Source of the DNA: Nephromyces sp. MM_2019
Taxonomy: Eukaryota > Apicomplexa > Aconoidasida > Nephromycida
Length of the DNA stretch: 64,000 nucleotides
Assembly: GCA_015657535.1 (NCBI GenBank)
Contig: JADHZB010001096.1
Coordinates: 64,685-128,684 of the forward strand
Direction of reading: 5' to 3'
Shown here in pieces: positions 39,901 to 51,900 of this stretch. Below the pieces are notes generated by a model, which saw nothing but the letters and a program-made list of their open reading frames with translations, made no database searches and had not been told where the DNA came from. Within the stretch, counting starts at the first letter, position 1. The number at the start of each line of letters is the position of its first letter. The translations under genes and the position numbers were made by a program.

Positions 39901-42900
39901 TTCTAATATCATCTGCTTTTTACGTGATAAAGTTACCAGCTGCGGCGTTACCTTTTTATGTTTCTTTAAGCTTCTTTCATTATACGCCTAAATGCTTAAT
40001 TTTGGCCTAGGTAAATCTACGGATTGCTAGCATCCGTAGTTTCTTCAGACTTGCTTATCTTTTCTTTAATGATGAAGCTTAAGCATGAACATACTGAAAA
40101 TTAGCGAATTTATCTGGATTTATGCAGATAATTGCTTGCTATTTACAGGTCGCTTTTAACCGAGTCTTTTATTGTTTTAAAATTTCTTTATCCTCTTTAG
40201 CTACGTTAGGAGCTCGATACTATATCTGAGAATGTAGCACTCAACACACTGGTAAAGTGTTGCACGCTATACTTCGTTGTCCAACTTTATTGCCAATCCG
40301 CGCCTCTTTCAAGAAATTTGCTAACACTTTGTTCTTGAAGGAGTGTCCTACATTTCAAGAAATAGACTTTCACTGTTATATCATATTTTACTGGCTTCCG
40401 CCTAAGCTAGCGCTAGCTCAAGTAATATGTACTGTCGAAAGTGCCTTAGCAAGTCCGACTGCAGTGATTACCAGTGCATGATGAGTGTGTTACAGACTGG
40501 CACTCACACACTTTAAAGTGGTACCTTTTTATCGTGCTCTTCATCTTAAGCATTTTCTGTGGGAGACCTAAAGCTGGAAACGCACAGGGAACATAGGGCT
40601 CAACGCACAATGTATTAGTTGCTAGCCTAGATAATGATTCATATTCCACAGGCATTATTGAAGTAAAGTTCTGTCACCAGCTACCCCCCCATGATTACCG
40701 CAGCGTAACGATTGGGCTAAATTTGAAAGTCACATTCTTCAAGTTTGGCAGTGGCGGATCTTGTTAAAACAACAAATGAGAGTCAATAATTCCCCAATGC
40801 TATAGCCATGTAGTTCGTAGAGTGTTATAATGGTCACCATTACGAATAGTCACTTCTTGTAACAAATGGGCTCGTTCTAAAAGTGGGAAATATGTGTCTT
40901 TCAAACGACAGTATCAAATTTCACAAATAAGCCGCCCCGCAGTCTTAATGTGTGAGATTTTTGATTGAATTAATCCCATGATACGGTGCAAGTTTTCCCA
41001 ATATGCTTCAATCTATGCTATATGAATCAGAAGCTCCAGTATAATTAGTACGTACTGACGCAGCGTCAATGCTGGCCACGGTCATGCATGTTTACGTCAC
41101 GCTCTTGTAAGTACTTCTTGTGCCTGAATGTCTGCAAGACCCAACATAGCATTGCTGGCGACCGAGCGTCTGAATTAATATCACTTTACTATGAATTCAA
41201 TCCCTGAAATACGGTTTGCTGTGTTGAGTCCGAATATAGGGCTGCTGACTGCTGCTATAGTAGTAAAGTACAATATATAACTACTGCTTCGCTACAAAGC
41301 GTAGTTTCATAGGAAATGCCTTATTAATCGGTATGCAGTTTCTTAAACCTTTATTAAGGCACGAATTTAGGGTGGCGAAAAATCCTTGTTGGATTGCACG
41401 TACCACGAATGAAAATTAATGAAATGTGAGGTGTAAAGTGTGGATGCCTTTTTTTAATGCAAATGAATCAGGTGTAAAGGATATGCAGGCTAATTGGGCG
41501 CATAGTTGGAAAATAAATTGACCGGTCACTCCGGGATAAAGTTACCGAAAAGTTTGCGCATGTTATGCAGCATTCACTGTAATTACACTCAGCGCAACAT
41601 GAAACTGTCATTACTGGACCCTCGCCCATCTTGAATTTTTGCTTTTTATTGTATTCTTTTCAAATTTTCTTGCTACGAAGTGATATTTTCTGCTATGATC
41701 AGTTGGACTAGTGTATCTTAGAATTATATCACATAAAGCCATGTGTGGCTAATTCAAGAAGGAAAAGCGCACATGAAGATTGATATTATTTGTCTTCCAA
41801 TGAGAAACGCTTAATGAAGTTGCAAAGACCTTCGATAGTCGTTGGACTCCTTGCCCAAAGGCTTTTTCCCAGTTAACCGAATTACCGCCCGCAGTGAGGC
41901 TTACTGCCTGGTGTAAGATGGAGTTCAGGTGCACCGAAGACATCAGCTTGGGGCGGAATTTCACAATCAGCTCCACCAAGTAATACCGCTTGAAAAATAT
42001 TACATACTTTGGTTTCCTCTCAAGAAAAAGTTAACACTACTGTTGCCATTAGATAATGGCAGGAAACAGGGCGGAAAAAATATGCCTAATGCAAATTCAT
42101 GTTGAAAAACTATCCCTGCTTCCCACTTTCATAGTATTGCTCCTACAATAAAAAGCTTACTCAATCATTAGCAAGTACTATTATCACTTCGTAAGTACGA
42201 AGAAGTTATAGCTGCAATTTTTTTTCAACCACAGTACCGCTCACATAGGTCTGCTGCTCGCCATATGATAGTTCCCATGCAATTTCTCTCCTATGCATTC
42301 GTATACCTGCGGAACATGCTATGCAGCTCGCTCGTAGGTCGCAGCTTCGCAAGAAGGACTTGGAAGAGGTATCCCTCAGCAACGTGCTCGGGGATGATGT
42401 ACCGATTTCGCAAAATGTAGATAGCATCTCAAGAGAAAATACTACTCAAACAAAATGGTATGCGTGTATTTCCCTAACACCACATTCCTACTGATGCTTT
42501 GATTATAGCGGAATAAAGCGAGCGCTAACGAGTGGAATAGAAGCTCATGAAGGTAAGCCTGATGTATTTTTCATACATGCAGCGCCATCGCATTAAAAAT
42601 TGCAGTAAGGTATAGTATTTTTAACTGCGCAATTCCATACTATAAACCGGCTTTTTCAATAGGCATAGTTTAAAACAAGTAAAAATGGAACTATTTTTTT
42701 CAAATTGTAGCCTTTATCTTCTAAATAATCCGAAACATTTTTCTGGCATAAAATATTCCCCATAAAGAACCCGGTGAAAGCCACTAAGCAAAGCTGCATT
42801 AGGCACTGCATAAGATGAAACTAAGCATGAGACTAGTTTTCTCACACCATTTTGGTAGAAGTGTGAAGCGCAGCTCTCAGGGTGCACGTTGTTTGCTATA

Positions 42901-43105
42901 AACAGCTAGATGCAATCTTGGCCTTCTACAGGAAAACAGTACTTGAAAACATACAGTAATCAATTGGAGTAGCAAAAGCTCTGTTCATGGAAGCTAGGAC
43001 TTGCGCAGAAGCTTAAAACCTGCGGGGCCTCCGAGTCACCTGTTTTGGGCTACTTCCTTCTATGATCACAATAATTAAAAAACATGCTACACATGCGATA
43101 AATAC
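36980..43105. other. intergenic DNA downstream of CDC50, no gene assigned
   Basis: The plus strand stays T-rich to about 40.2 kb, as in the CDC50 introns, so transcribed 3' sequence or further unseen exons are possible. After that the composition is balanced. Open frames of 60 to 115 codons occur, as expected by chance in AT-rich DNA. One near 38.5-38.8 kb has a hydrophobic segment, but no splice sites or family match supports it. Confidence 0.4.
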
Positions 43106-46090
43106 ATGTTAAAAGAAGGACCTAGAGATAAAGCAAACAGCACCAAAACATTTTTATCATGTTTAGTGACAGTCCAATATGATGCGTGCGCGATATTATG
43201 GAAGCATGTACTATCTGCGTATTATGAGTCACTTTCAGGTAGTTTTGGAGCTATGTATCTCAAGAGAACTATACTCATCCTTCAATGATAGGTTATCACC
43301 ATGGCGAAAAAATTCCAAAGGTCTTGGAGATCCGAAATTATACATTTTCCGAGTGTAATGCACAATCGAACGAGCTATACGAAATACTCCGGAAAGCACA
43401 AACCATCGAAGAAAACGAGGAAAATATTACCCTAAAGAGGCAAATTAATATTCTTTTGGAAGCAGAAAAAAGGTATAGCACTGTTGATTTTATAATTTAT
43501 TTGGTATATAAGCTTAAAGTACCCATGTAATAATCTGATTTCAAGCTAATGATGAGTGCAGTCACGGATACACTAGTTTTAGAAGTCCAAGCGGCTGTAA
43601 TTACTGCTGAAAAGCTAAGAGCCATGCTTGACCTCTAGATAAAGGAAGAGCACTATAATATGTACTTATAGCTTATTATATCAGGTTGTAGCCTCTCCAT
43701 TTTTTTGATACAACGTCTTTATTTACAATGGCTACCTTGGGATATATTGATATATTTCCCAGAGGATGTTCAAAGCTACAACTTTTCTACGCATTATTCT
43801 GGTGTTACTGTCGAGCACATATATTTTTGAATCAAAGAAAAGATGCTAGTTATTCATTTTAAGGTGCTGATGCTTTCTATTCCTTAATTTTTAAAATGCT
43901 CTTGTAAAATTTGGCACCGTAACTATGAAGCATGAAAATTTTACTGAGGCAACTAGATGCTAAACCATGCAAACAATGAAGGATTCGGCTAGTTTATCTA
44001 GTTATAAACGACGACCATTAAGGTTTGTAACAGCTGGAAGATTTTTTATTCATGAAATTCCGAGTTTCAAGAAAATAAAATAGCACTAATTCTTTTGGTG
44101 TACTTGAGCAGCAGCGTAGTCCTCTTAAGGGCTAGCTTAATTGAGCAGTGTACCTTCTAAAAAATGTTTTTTTGCTTACCATGACACTCAATGAACGAGT
44201 GAGATATCTAGTAGGCAATGATATACGCAACAAAAACATAATGGAGACTCAGAGGACTGCGCAAAAAAAAAATAGTTAATGTGAAAAATGACCAGTTTTC
44301 TGAAACGATTTTTACAATGAGCAAATGTAATTTTTAATAACAAGCTTGTATACTATGAATGCTAGTCTACCCTCCCATACCGATTTAATACTTTTTTACT
44401 TTGCAGAAACAACGAATGCTTTGATAGCATCACCTCTCAAGCTATCAAAAATGTGGAGCAAACTAAGGAATTGCAGAAGAAAATAAAATTAGTAGGCAAA
44501 ACCATTGCTAGCTATGATATCCCCCGTTATATATATTCGTGATTCCGTTAATTCGCAGTTGGAAGATTCTGAGACAGACCTCCTTTTAAGCATGGTCGAT
44601 GTAGAATGTGCCGCAATATTGGCTTTCGAATCAAAAATATCTATAGAATTACAACGCTTTGTAGAGGAAAATTTCGAAATTTTGCTTGACTACGACACGT
44701 TGGCCACTGCTGATGACATCTAACATAAATCTTCGAAAAAAATTTGTGGTTTTTTCAAAATTTTTACCATAGCAGTATGTAAATTTAAATGAAATGGTAT
44801 GTATTCATGGAATATATGGGAGACAAGAAAGTAAAAATTACTAATGTCATGCTTCAAATAATCTATCATCAATAGTGACTTAGGAGAGCAGTTCCTAACC
44901 GTCTTACGGGGAAGACAAGAATTTTTTTCTGACAGCAGCTATGCTATCTCTTAGGCTGAAGCTTCAGTCTATGAATTATGCACAAGATGAAAACTGCAGA
45001 AAAAAAAAGAACTAGTGAGCCTCGCATCCTCAAAAAAACACGTTGGAGTTGTAGCTGCTGGATTAATTATTTGTCATGTTATTGCAATAGCATGACAGAA
45101 TCTCAGCGCACAATCAATCCGTTCAGCACAGCGCAAGAAGCATCGCATTTAAGCGTAGAACTTCACTTCCATTAAACATTGAATCTAAAACTAAGGAGCT
45201 CTATATTATGTGAAATTTATCCGAGTATTTCTAGAACTTGCAGCTATTGTGGTGCTTGAATCAATATAATGTGAATCCAACCTAGGTACGTTGCCTGATG
45301 AAATAAAGCTAATCTGGATGGAGAAATCGAATGAAAATCTGGCTACAGTTGAGTATTCCTGTGACGATGGAACATAGTCTAGCACTGGCCACGAAGTTTA
45401 AGGCTTCCAAGACCATTTACATGGGTTTTCAAGGCAAGTTGATTGCTGAACAAGATATATTAGGTACTCTTTATTCGAGGTATCTAGTGTCCACCAAGTA
45501 ATTTTACCTATAGCAATCATGCGGTAAGTCTAAATAAAATGTGCTGCCATGTACGGGAGAGAAAGCGGATAACTTAGAAAAAAATTTTATACTGAGGTTT
45601 TTACATAATGCAGATGGGTTTAGTTCAATATTTCCTGAGATTGCATCTCAAACCTTTTTTTCAAGCTGAAAAAAAAAGGTATAAATTGTGCGCTTGTCAT
45701 TACTGTGCCCCTCAAGCTGAACATGGGATTTTTTCTGCTTGATATCTTAAATGATCCAAAATGAATGTGAGAATCTCGATAGCTAGATTCCATCAAGCTC
45801 TACCTATTTCAATGCAGAAGGATATGATCTCAAGAAAATTAGCAGGGAAATACTTCCTTCAAAACTGAAAAAAAAACTTTCTATGTTGCAGGAATAGCGA
45901 AGAAACAGTGAGTCCACAAAAAAATTTGAAGCTCACTAAATCAAGGTATATAGCATCACAGTCAGTTTGTTTCTCTCAGCTTGTGCCTGTAGAAGGTTTC
46001 TTCATTTCAAATTTCGCGAATGCGGCAATGAAGAAGCATGCTTCCTACACCTATGAAAAGACCCACTATACTCACTTAGCGAGCGAATAG
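43106..46090 (+). pseudogene. possible decayed or mis-sequenced gene with coding-like islands
   Basis: This stretch is A-rich on the plus strand and holds several frames that look helical and charged. One at about 43285-43530 is rich in Glu, Lys and Leu. Others lie at 43552-43635, 44407-44540, 44505-44723 and about 45325-45500. The islands at 44407-44540 and 44505-44723 join into one open frame of about 105 codons if a single C is removed from the CCCCC at 44521-44525. A typical acceptor (tactttgcag) ends at 44406. Other islands are cut by in-frame TAG and TAA codons. I recognise no family. It could be a pseudogene, a real gene with a sequencing indel, or chance, since open frames near 60 codons are expected at this composition. 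Confidence 0.2.
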
Positions 46091-48932
46091 TTCAAGCCTC
46101 GCAACTACATGGGGATACCTTAAAGCATGCAACCTTTCTTCTGTATCTCCTCCTAACTTTTTGTATTTGAATTATTGCTATGCTACCGTACTTACTAGCT
46201 TTGTATAAAAAGTGATTTAAACGGATTAGCCTACTGCAGGTCTTTTCCGGTTGCCAATGTAGCAGCTCAGTGATTTTGACAGGCGCGTGCACGGTAAGCC
46301 GAAGTGAACGCAATGGCATGCGCGACACGGAGTGCCAAAAAAATGTCCGCCTTGTACCACCCGTTTTTGTAGGGTTGCTCACATGGGTAAACGAGGGTGG
46401 CAACCTGTTTAATTTTACCTTCATATAACGTAGGTCATTCGTTTCTAACTGTTATGCACCGCAAGCACTTGTAGCTGCATACAAAAGTAAAGCTAGATGT
46501 AATACTTGGGTATTGGCTCGGCAGTGAATTACACAAATCCGATGGGCGCTGCCTTTGCAAGAAAGATCCTCCTTGTGAGCCTCTTGAATATGCATGCGGT
46601 TTTACACTGTGTGTTTTGGCAAGCTCCTAAATTTGGGCATTTATAGTGTAATCTTTTGGACTTTGCAGGCTGATTGTACCAAAAAAGGTTTGCGATATAT
46701 AAAACTTTGAACTGCTCAATTGATGCCGTGGCTGCGGATTTGACTGTGGAACTTTTCTAAGTGTGCTGTAGATGCGAGAATGACTTGAAGGCTGTGAAGA
46801 TATATATTTAAAGTAGGAGATTCAATCTATTTTTGTCATTGATGTGATATTTTTCAACTTTTTTTTCACATCGATGTGATCTTGCTGTGTGTTCTTTGAC
46901 TGAGTTTTTTTCCTGTTTGATACTGTGGAATTTGCTGTGTGCCGTTGGATTGAGCTATTTTTAGTTGCTGAATTCCCTGCATCTTTGAGCATGGTCAGGT
47001 TGCTTTTTTTTTTGTCTGCTATCGAAGATTCTTGAAATGCAAATTTTAGCCTATCGGCTGAAGCATTGTGACTCTAATATGTACTCTACACACATTTCTG
47101 CGTTTGAAAGCCTTAGCGTATCAATTTGTTTCCCTGGGATTTTTGCTGCTGTAGTTACCTCTTTGCAAAAGTATGCCCGTGGTCAAGTCAATGGCCTACG
47201 TTTTCAGCATAATTTATCAACTTTTGCTTATCTGATTGTGTGCTTTAGAAAATTAGAGTTCAACTCATTGATTTTGAGTCATAAACTTCCTTTGATGCTG
47301 ATATGATTAGTGCCTTTAATCCTAAGCAGCAAATCAGAATAAAATTGTGTGGTGTGTGGTGGCGGAGACGCAATGTAAGCTTCTGAAGTTTTCAGATACA
47401 AATAGCGCAATATTCGAAGGACCTTTTTTGATAAAAAAGTGGGCTTGCTATGTGGTATTTGTTAGTAACTTCCAAGCATGATCAATATCTTAGAGCGTTG
47501 ATTGCACACATGCTATTGTTCCTTTGGTGATTGCCAGCTTCATTATGCCATTTGCATTACCAATATATTTTTTTGCAGTGTTTATACTCTAATTTCATTA
47601 AAAGATTCCAGGCGTGATATACGCCGGTGATTGGTGTGATGTGTGTTAAATCTTATGCGGACGCACCAATTTTGTGCGTTAAATCTTATGCAGACACGAC
47701 AAGTTTGTGTGTTAAATTTTGTATGGATGATTCTATACTCCAAAATACGTCATGATCTCCATTTAAAAGCCCATCTTCTAAATTTCAATCCATCAACACA
47801 CTTAATATTCTTTCTAGCTCACTCACACCTACACGTACACCACCTAGACGTTATGTAAGTTCTTGGCTTTCAGAAATTATAAAACCAAAAAAGAATTATA
47901 ATCTCTGCTTTTTTTTGATAATTTTTTACTGCAGTCATTTCCTTTTAATAGTGTTTAGGCATGTCAGTGATTGTTCATTGATAAGCGTTTCATTTTATAA
48001 GCTTTATTTGAGTGGTACAAATAACTTGATATTGTGAATAATAATTTAATATATATTAAGATAAACAGGCGTATATTTAGTATTGTATTCCATATAAAAC
48101 CTAACTATATAATATCTTTTTTGTACGAAAATCAATAGTATATTATTGTGGAAGCATCAAATCTGAATACAAAGCAGCTCTTTTAGGAAGATATAAAATT
48201 AGATTTAATTTGAGTTCCATTTGTAAATTTTTTTCCAGATAATACGCCAATTCCAATTTGCAGCCTTTGATTGAGATTATGTGCTTCGTTTTTAAGCTTC
48301 ATTTTACTTGTATTAAATGAAACAAAATAAAATAATATTTAAAAAAGCTCACCTCATCGTTTTTTAATTTTCTAAAAAAGATCAAGTATATTTTGTGTGT
48401 GTTTGGTGTGCATTTTTTTTATGTTATGTCGACTTCTCATTGTCTAAGCAGCAGAGAGTTAAGCTTGATATCACTTGGTTTTCCCAGAAACTTACGCCTC
48501 ATCTTTTTGCCATATAGAAGCTTTTTGGTAACTTTTTTTATGTGTTTGCACACTTTTTTGCTTGTCTATTTCATATATTGGAATGCTTCATACGGCAGAC
48601 AGCCCATGTATTATAGCAATTAAAAAAACGTGTCTTTTTTAGGAAAACACTGCAGAGATCACTCACGTTCTGCTGCATAGAATTCTTGAGGTTTCTCGCA
48701 AATATCACTCGTAAAGTAGATTTGTTAGTGTTATTAGGAAGTGTGCCTATCTCTATATATGATTCTTCCTCCTTTTCAATCATTGAACACTCAAATTAAA
48801 TTGCTTCTGATATGTTTGAGAGCTGGTGCACTTGGCTCCTACCTAGAGGGTTGTTTCTAACCTCTGCTTTTTCCTCTCATTCTCAGCTTTTAGTTGCCTT
48901 GAAGTGCGGGATTTGTTTGAGACGTATCGCCC
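46091..48932. other. intergenic DNA upstream of the GYF gene
   Basis: No assignable gene. From about 46.6 kb the plus strand becomes T-rich, so the promoter, leader or an untranslated first exon of the GYF-domain gene probably lies here. A 33-bp period repeat is present at 47641-47725. Confidence 0.45.
47641..47725. repeat. 33-bp tandem repeat, about 2.5 copies
   Basis: The block gtgtgttaaatcttatg recurs with period 33 at 47641, 47674 (gtgcgttaaa) and 47707 (gtgtgttaaa, more diverged). The period is a multiple of three and one frame stays open through it, but no gene is supported. Confidence 0.85.
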
Positions 48933-51900
48933 ATGTATTCTAAAAACTCAGCATTACCTTTCCCTCCACCATTTACCCCACTGTGCAATCATTCCTCTAG
49001 GACAACCCCCACGGGAAGATTTAATCCTTCCCCTAATCCTTCCTCTAGTAGTTCTAGTTTTGCGCGTGGGGTCCCACCTCCACCACCACCGCTTGAAGAT
49101 ATAGCTGTTGACTATAGGAATGGAAATTCGAGTCGCACAGGTTTTCAGGGGGCTAGAAAACCCGGTCAAGCCCCCCCTCCGCCTCCCGAAGGTCCAAATG
49201 TAGGTAGCAACTATTTAGCTGCGGGCAGCGTTAGCTCATTATCGCTTTCTCCAATACAGGGAGCTGTCCATAGCAAATTTGAGCAGGTTTCTCCCGCTGG
49301 GTTACCTCCCTCAGAGTACGATATTAGTAAAGGGGAAGCGTACGTGGGTTACTTTGCGCAAAGTGGTTCTGGCAGCATCAATCCTAGATCCATGCCAATG
49401 TTGGCATCGAATACTTTGGGTGGAAATGGAAACTCTGCTAGCAGTAGTGGCGCCCTGGGCAATTCTCTTCGAGGCAGTACCACCCTTGGACCGAACAGTA
49501 CCCCCTCTTCAGCGCAACTTCTGCAGATGGGTAACTCACTAGTATCCCAGTCTCATGCTGGAAGTCCCCCTAGCCCTTCATTTTCTTATGGAGGGAATGC
49601 TATGTCCACACGTATTAGTTCTGCTCCTACGAAGTTCGATTCACTGGGTCCGTATTCACCTACTGGCAACATGAGCATTCGAGCTGGTGGTACTCCTCCT
49701 GGAGCTCTTCCTCCTCCCGCTGTGATTCATCCACTTTTAGGTGGTTCTGGCGTAGGAGAGGCTTCTATGAATAGTGTGCCTTCTCTTTATTCTCCCGAAT
49801 CGCCGGCTGGTCCGTCGCAGATATCTGATTCTTCTTTGCTGGTAAAATTGTCGCCTGGAGGAGTGCAGTCCCCTATTGAGCCTTGTGTGCATGGAGGACC
49901 TGTTTTTGTTTCTGGGGATATGTCTTCAAGTTCGTCAAATGTTGCTTATGCTCTTTCACATTCATCACCGTCTTCAAATGTTGCTTTTAGTCATCCTCAT
50001 TCATCACCGTCTTTCATGGACTCGAAGTCATTCTCAATGTCTAACCCTCCTTCCAGCAGTCCTGCCATCATATATCCCACTGGAGGGCACCCACACATGC
50101 AAACTCGTGGCCCTGCACAATTTTCTGATAAAAATGCTAATCAATCAGTGCTCGATCAAGGAACATACCCACAACCTACTCGTGCTGCTCTTTCAAGCCC
50201 TTCAAACTTTCAATATTCACCTGGCACTTCAGTATTATCATCATATAACCATCAGCCGCTACGAGGCCCACAGCACGCTGGTGGTCTGGCTGCTGAGTCT
50301 CATACTTCACCTTCACCTTCAAGAGGCTTATGGGGTTCAGTTGTAAGTTTTGAGGAAACTAATAATCGCTCTGTCCATTCAGGAAGTGAGTCTTCAAGTG
50401 GAACTATCCTCGGTGGGGAGGACTGTGGATCTTCTGTATATCTTGGCAGAAATTTGGATTCAAACGTAGGTGTAGCTCAATACAGAGTGAGTCGTGCTGC
50501 TTCCTCTTCTATATCCCCTCAAAATAGCCGTTTTGCAAGCTCAAATCTAGGCTCTTCAGCGATTAGAAATCCCCGTCCTGCCATTGTAGTTCCTCATGGC
50601 GTAAGTTGGGGACCTGGTGGTAGTGCTATTGGATCAGCAGCTGGTCTCGCTAATAACCCTATTCAAAACTCTGCTTCCATGGATAAATTTATGCCTCCTT
50701 CTGGTGGCGTAGAAAAGATAGGTTTTGGTGCTCCTTTCCCAGGTTAGGGATGGCAGGATTTAGCGTCATTTTTAGTTTTAGAGGCTTTTTTATGTGCAAT
50801 AGGAAGGTGTCTAGGTTGATGGTTTTAATGCTCTATGAAATTTGTACTAGAAAGGCTCTGCTTAAAATGTCTTTAATTGCTGCAGGAAATTCAAGTCTTG
50901 TAGCTATTGTAGTTGGTTATTTTTGTGTAATGATGAGTGTGAAGATTATCTGTTTGATGAGTGTGAAGATAATCTGCTTTATAAATAGATAGCCAACAAC
51001 TGCTGTATACACACTAAAACGTCTGCTTTTCTTCAATATGTTTTCGCTTGATTCTCGATGAAATTTTCATTGTTTTTGATGTTTTTTTCTTAAAATATCT
51101 TCCAGGTTATCATCATAATATCCCTCCCTTTGGGTTTTTGCCTCCAAACAAAGCTGTTGCAGATCTTGGCACAAACTCATCACAAGTTAGATATTCATCT
51201 GCCGGTGCAGCTGCTTATGATCCTTTCATAGGAAGTATGCATGCTTTGTCAGCTGATCATGACGAAGATCGTAGCAGAAGCCAGTTATTGCCGCAAAACC
51301 CGAACATTTTCGGAACCCAGTCATCTTCAGCAGATGCTCAACTTATGGAAGGTTTCTCGAATGGCCCTCCAAGCAATTCTCAACCTGATGGTTCTATGGT
51401 GGTTGACAGGATGATGATGCGTGGTGGAGATTCTCAGAATCATAGCGATTTGATGAACCCTGTAGCCACCTTGTTAAATGAACAAAAAGGTAGATCTATA
51501 GAGGGCTATATATATCTAATATACCTGCATAATTGTATTATAGCTTTTATTTTTAGAGGCCGAAAATTCCGGTAAAGAGGTGTGTGTGTGTGTGTCTATC
51601 TATTCACCTGGTGGTTCTTTTAGTTCTGGGTTTTGCTGCATATGATACTATGCAATATATTCAGCATAAAGTATGGTGGGCTTTGCTTTCTTCTTGAATG
51701 GATGTGTTAAATGAGGTTGGTTTAAGATTCTTGTAGTTTGTGTGAGTGTGTGGGGTGTTCGTGAAGCTATCGAGGAATGTTATAGCTTGAGATTGCTGGT
51801 GGAGTGCTGATGATGAAGGCGAAATATCTAGTTTTTGTGCAGCGAAATTTCAGTTTCTTCAAAAAAAGTAGTTTTCAGCAACGTGGGTTGTTTTAACGAT

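Noticed and set aside
43552..43820. Reassigned TAG codon to explain broken frames
   Set aside because: PRODH and GYF both end naturally at TAG where family length ends, so TAG is a stop here.
49876..50346. 156-codon frame in GYF exon 1, other phase
   Set aside because: It is a shadow frame of the low-complexity coding exon and does not join to the GYF-domain exons in phase.
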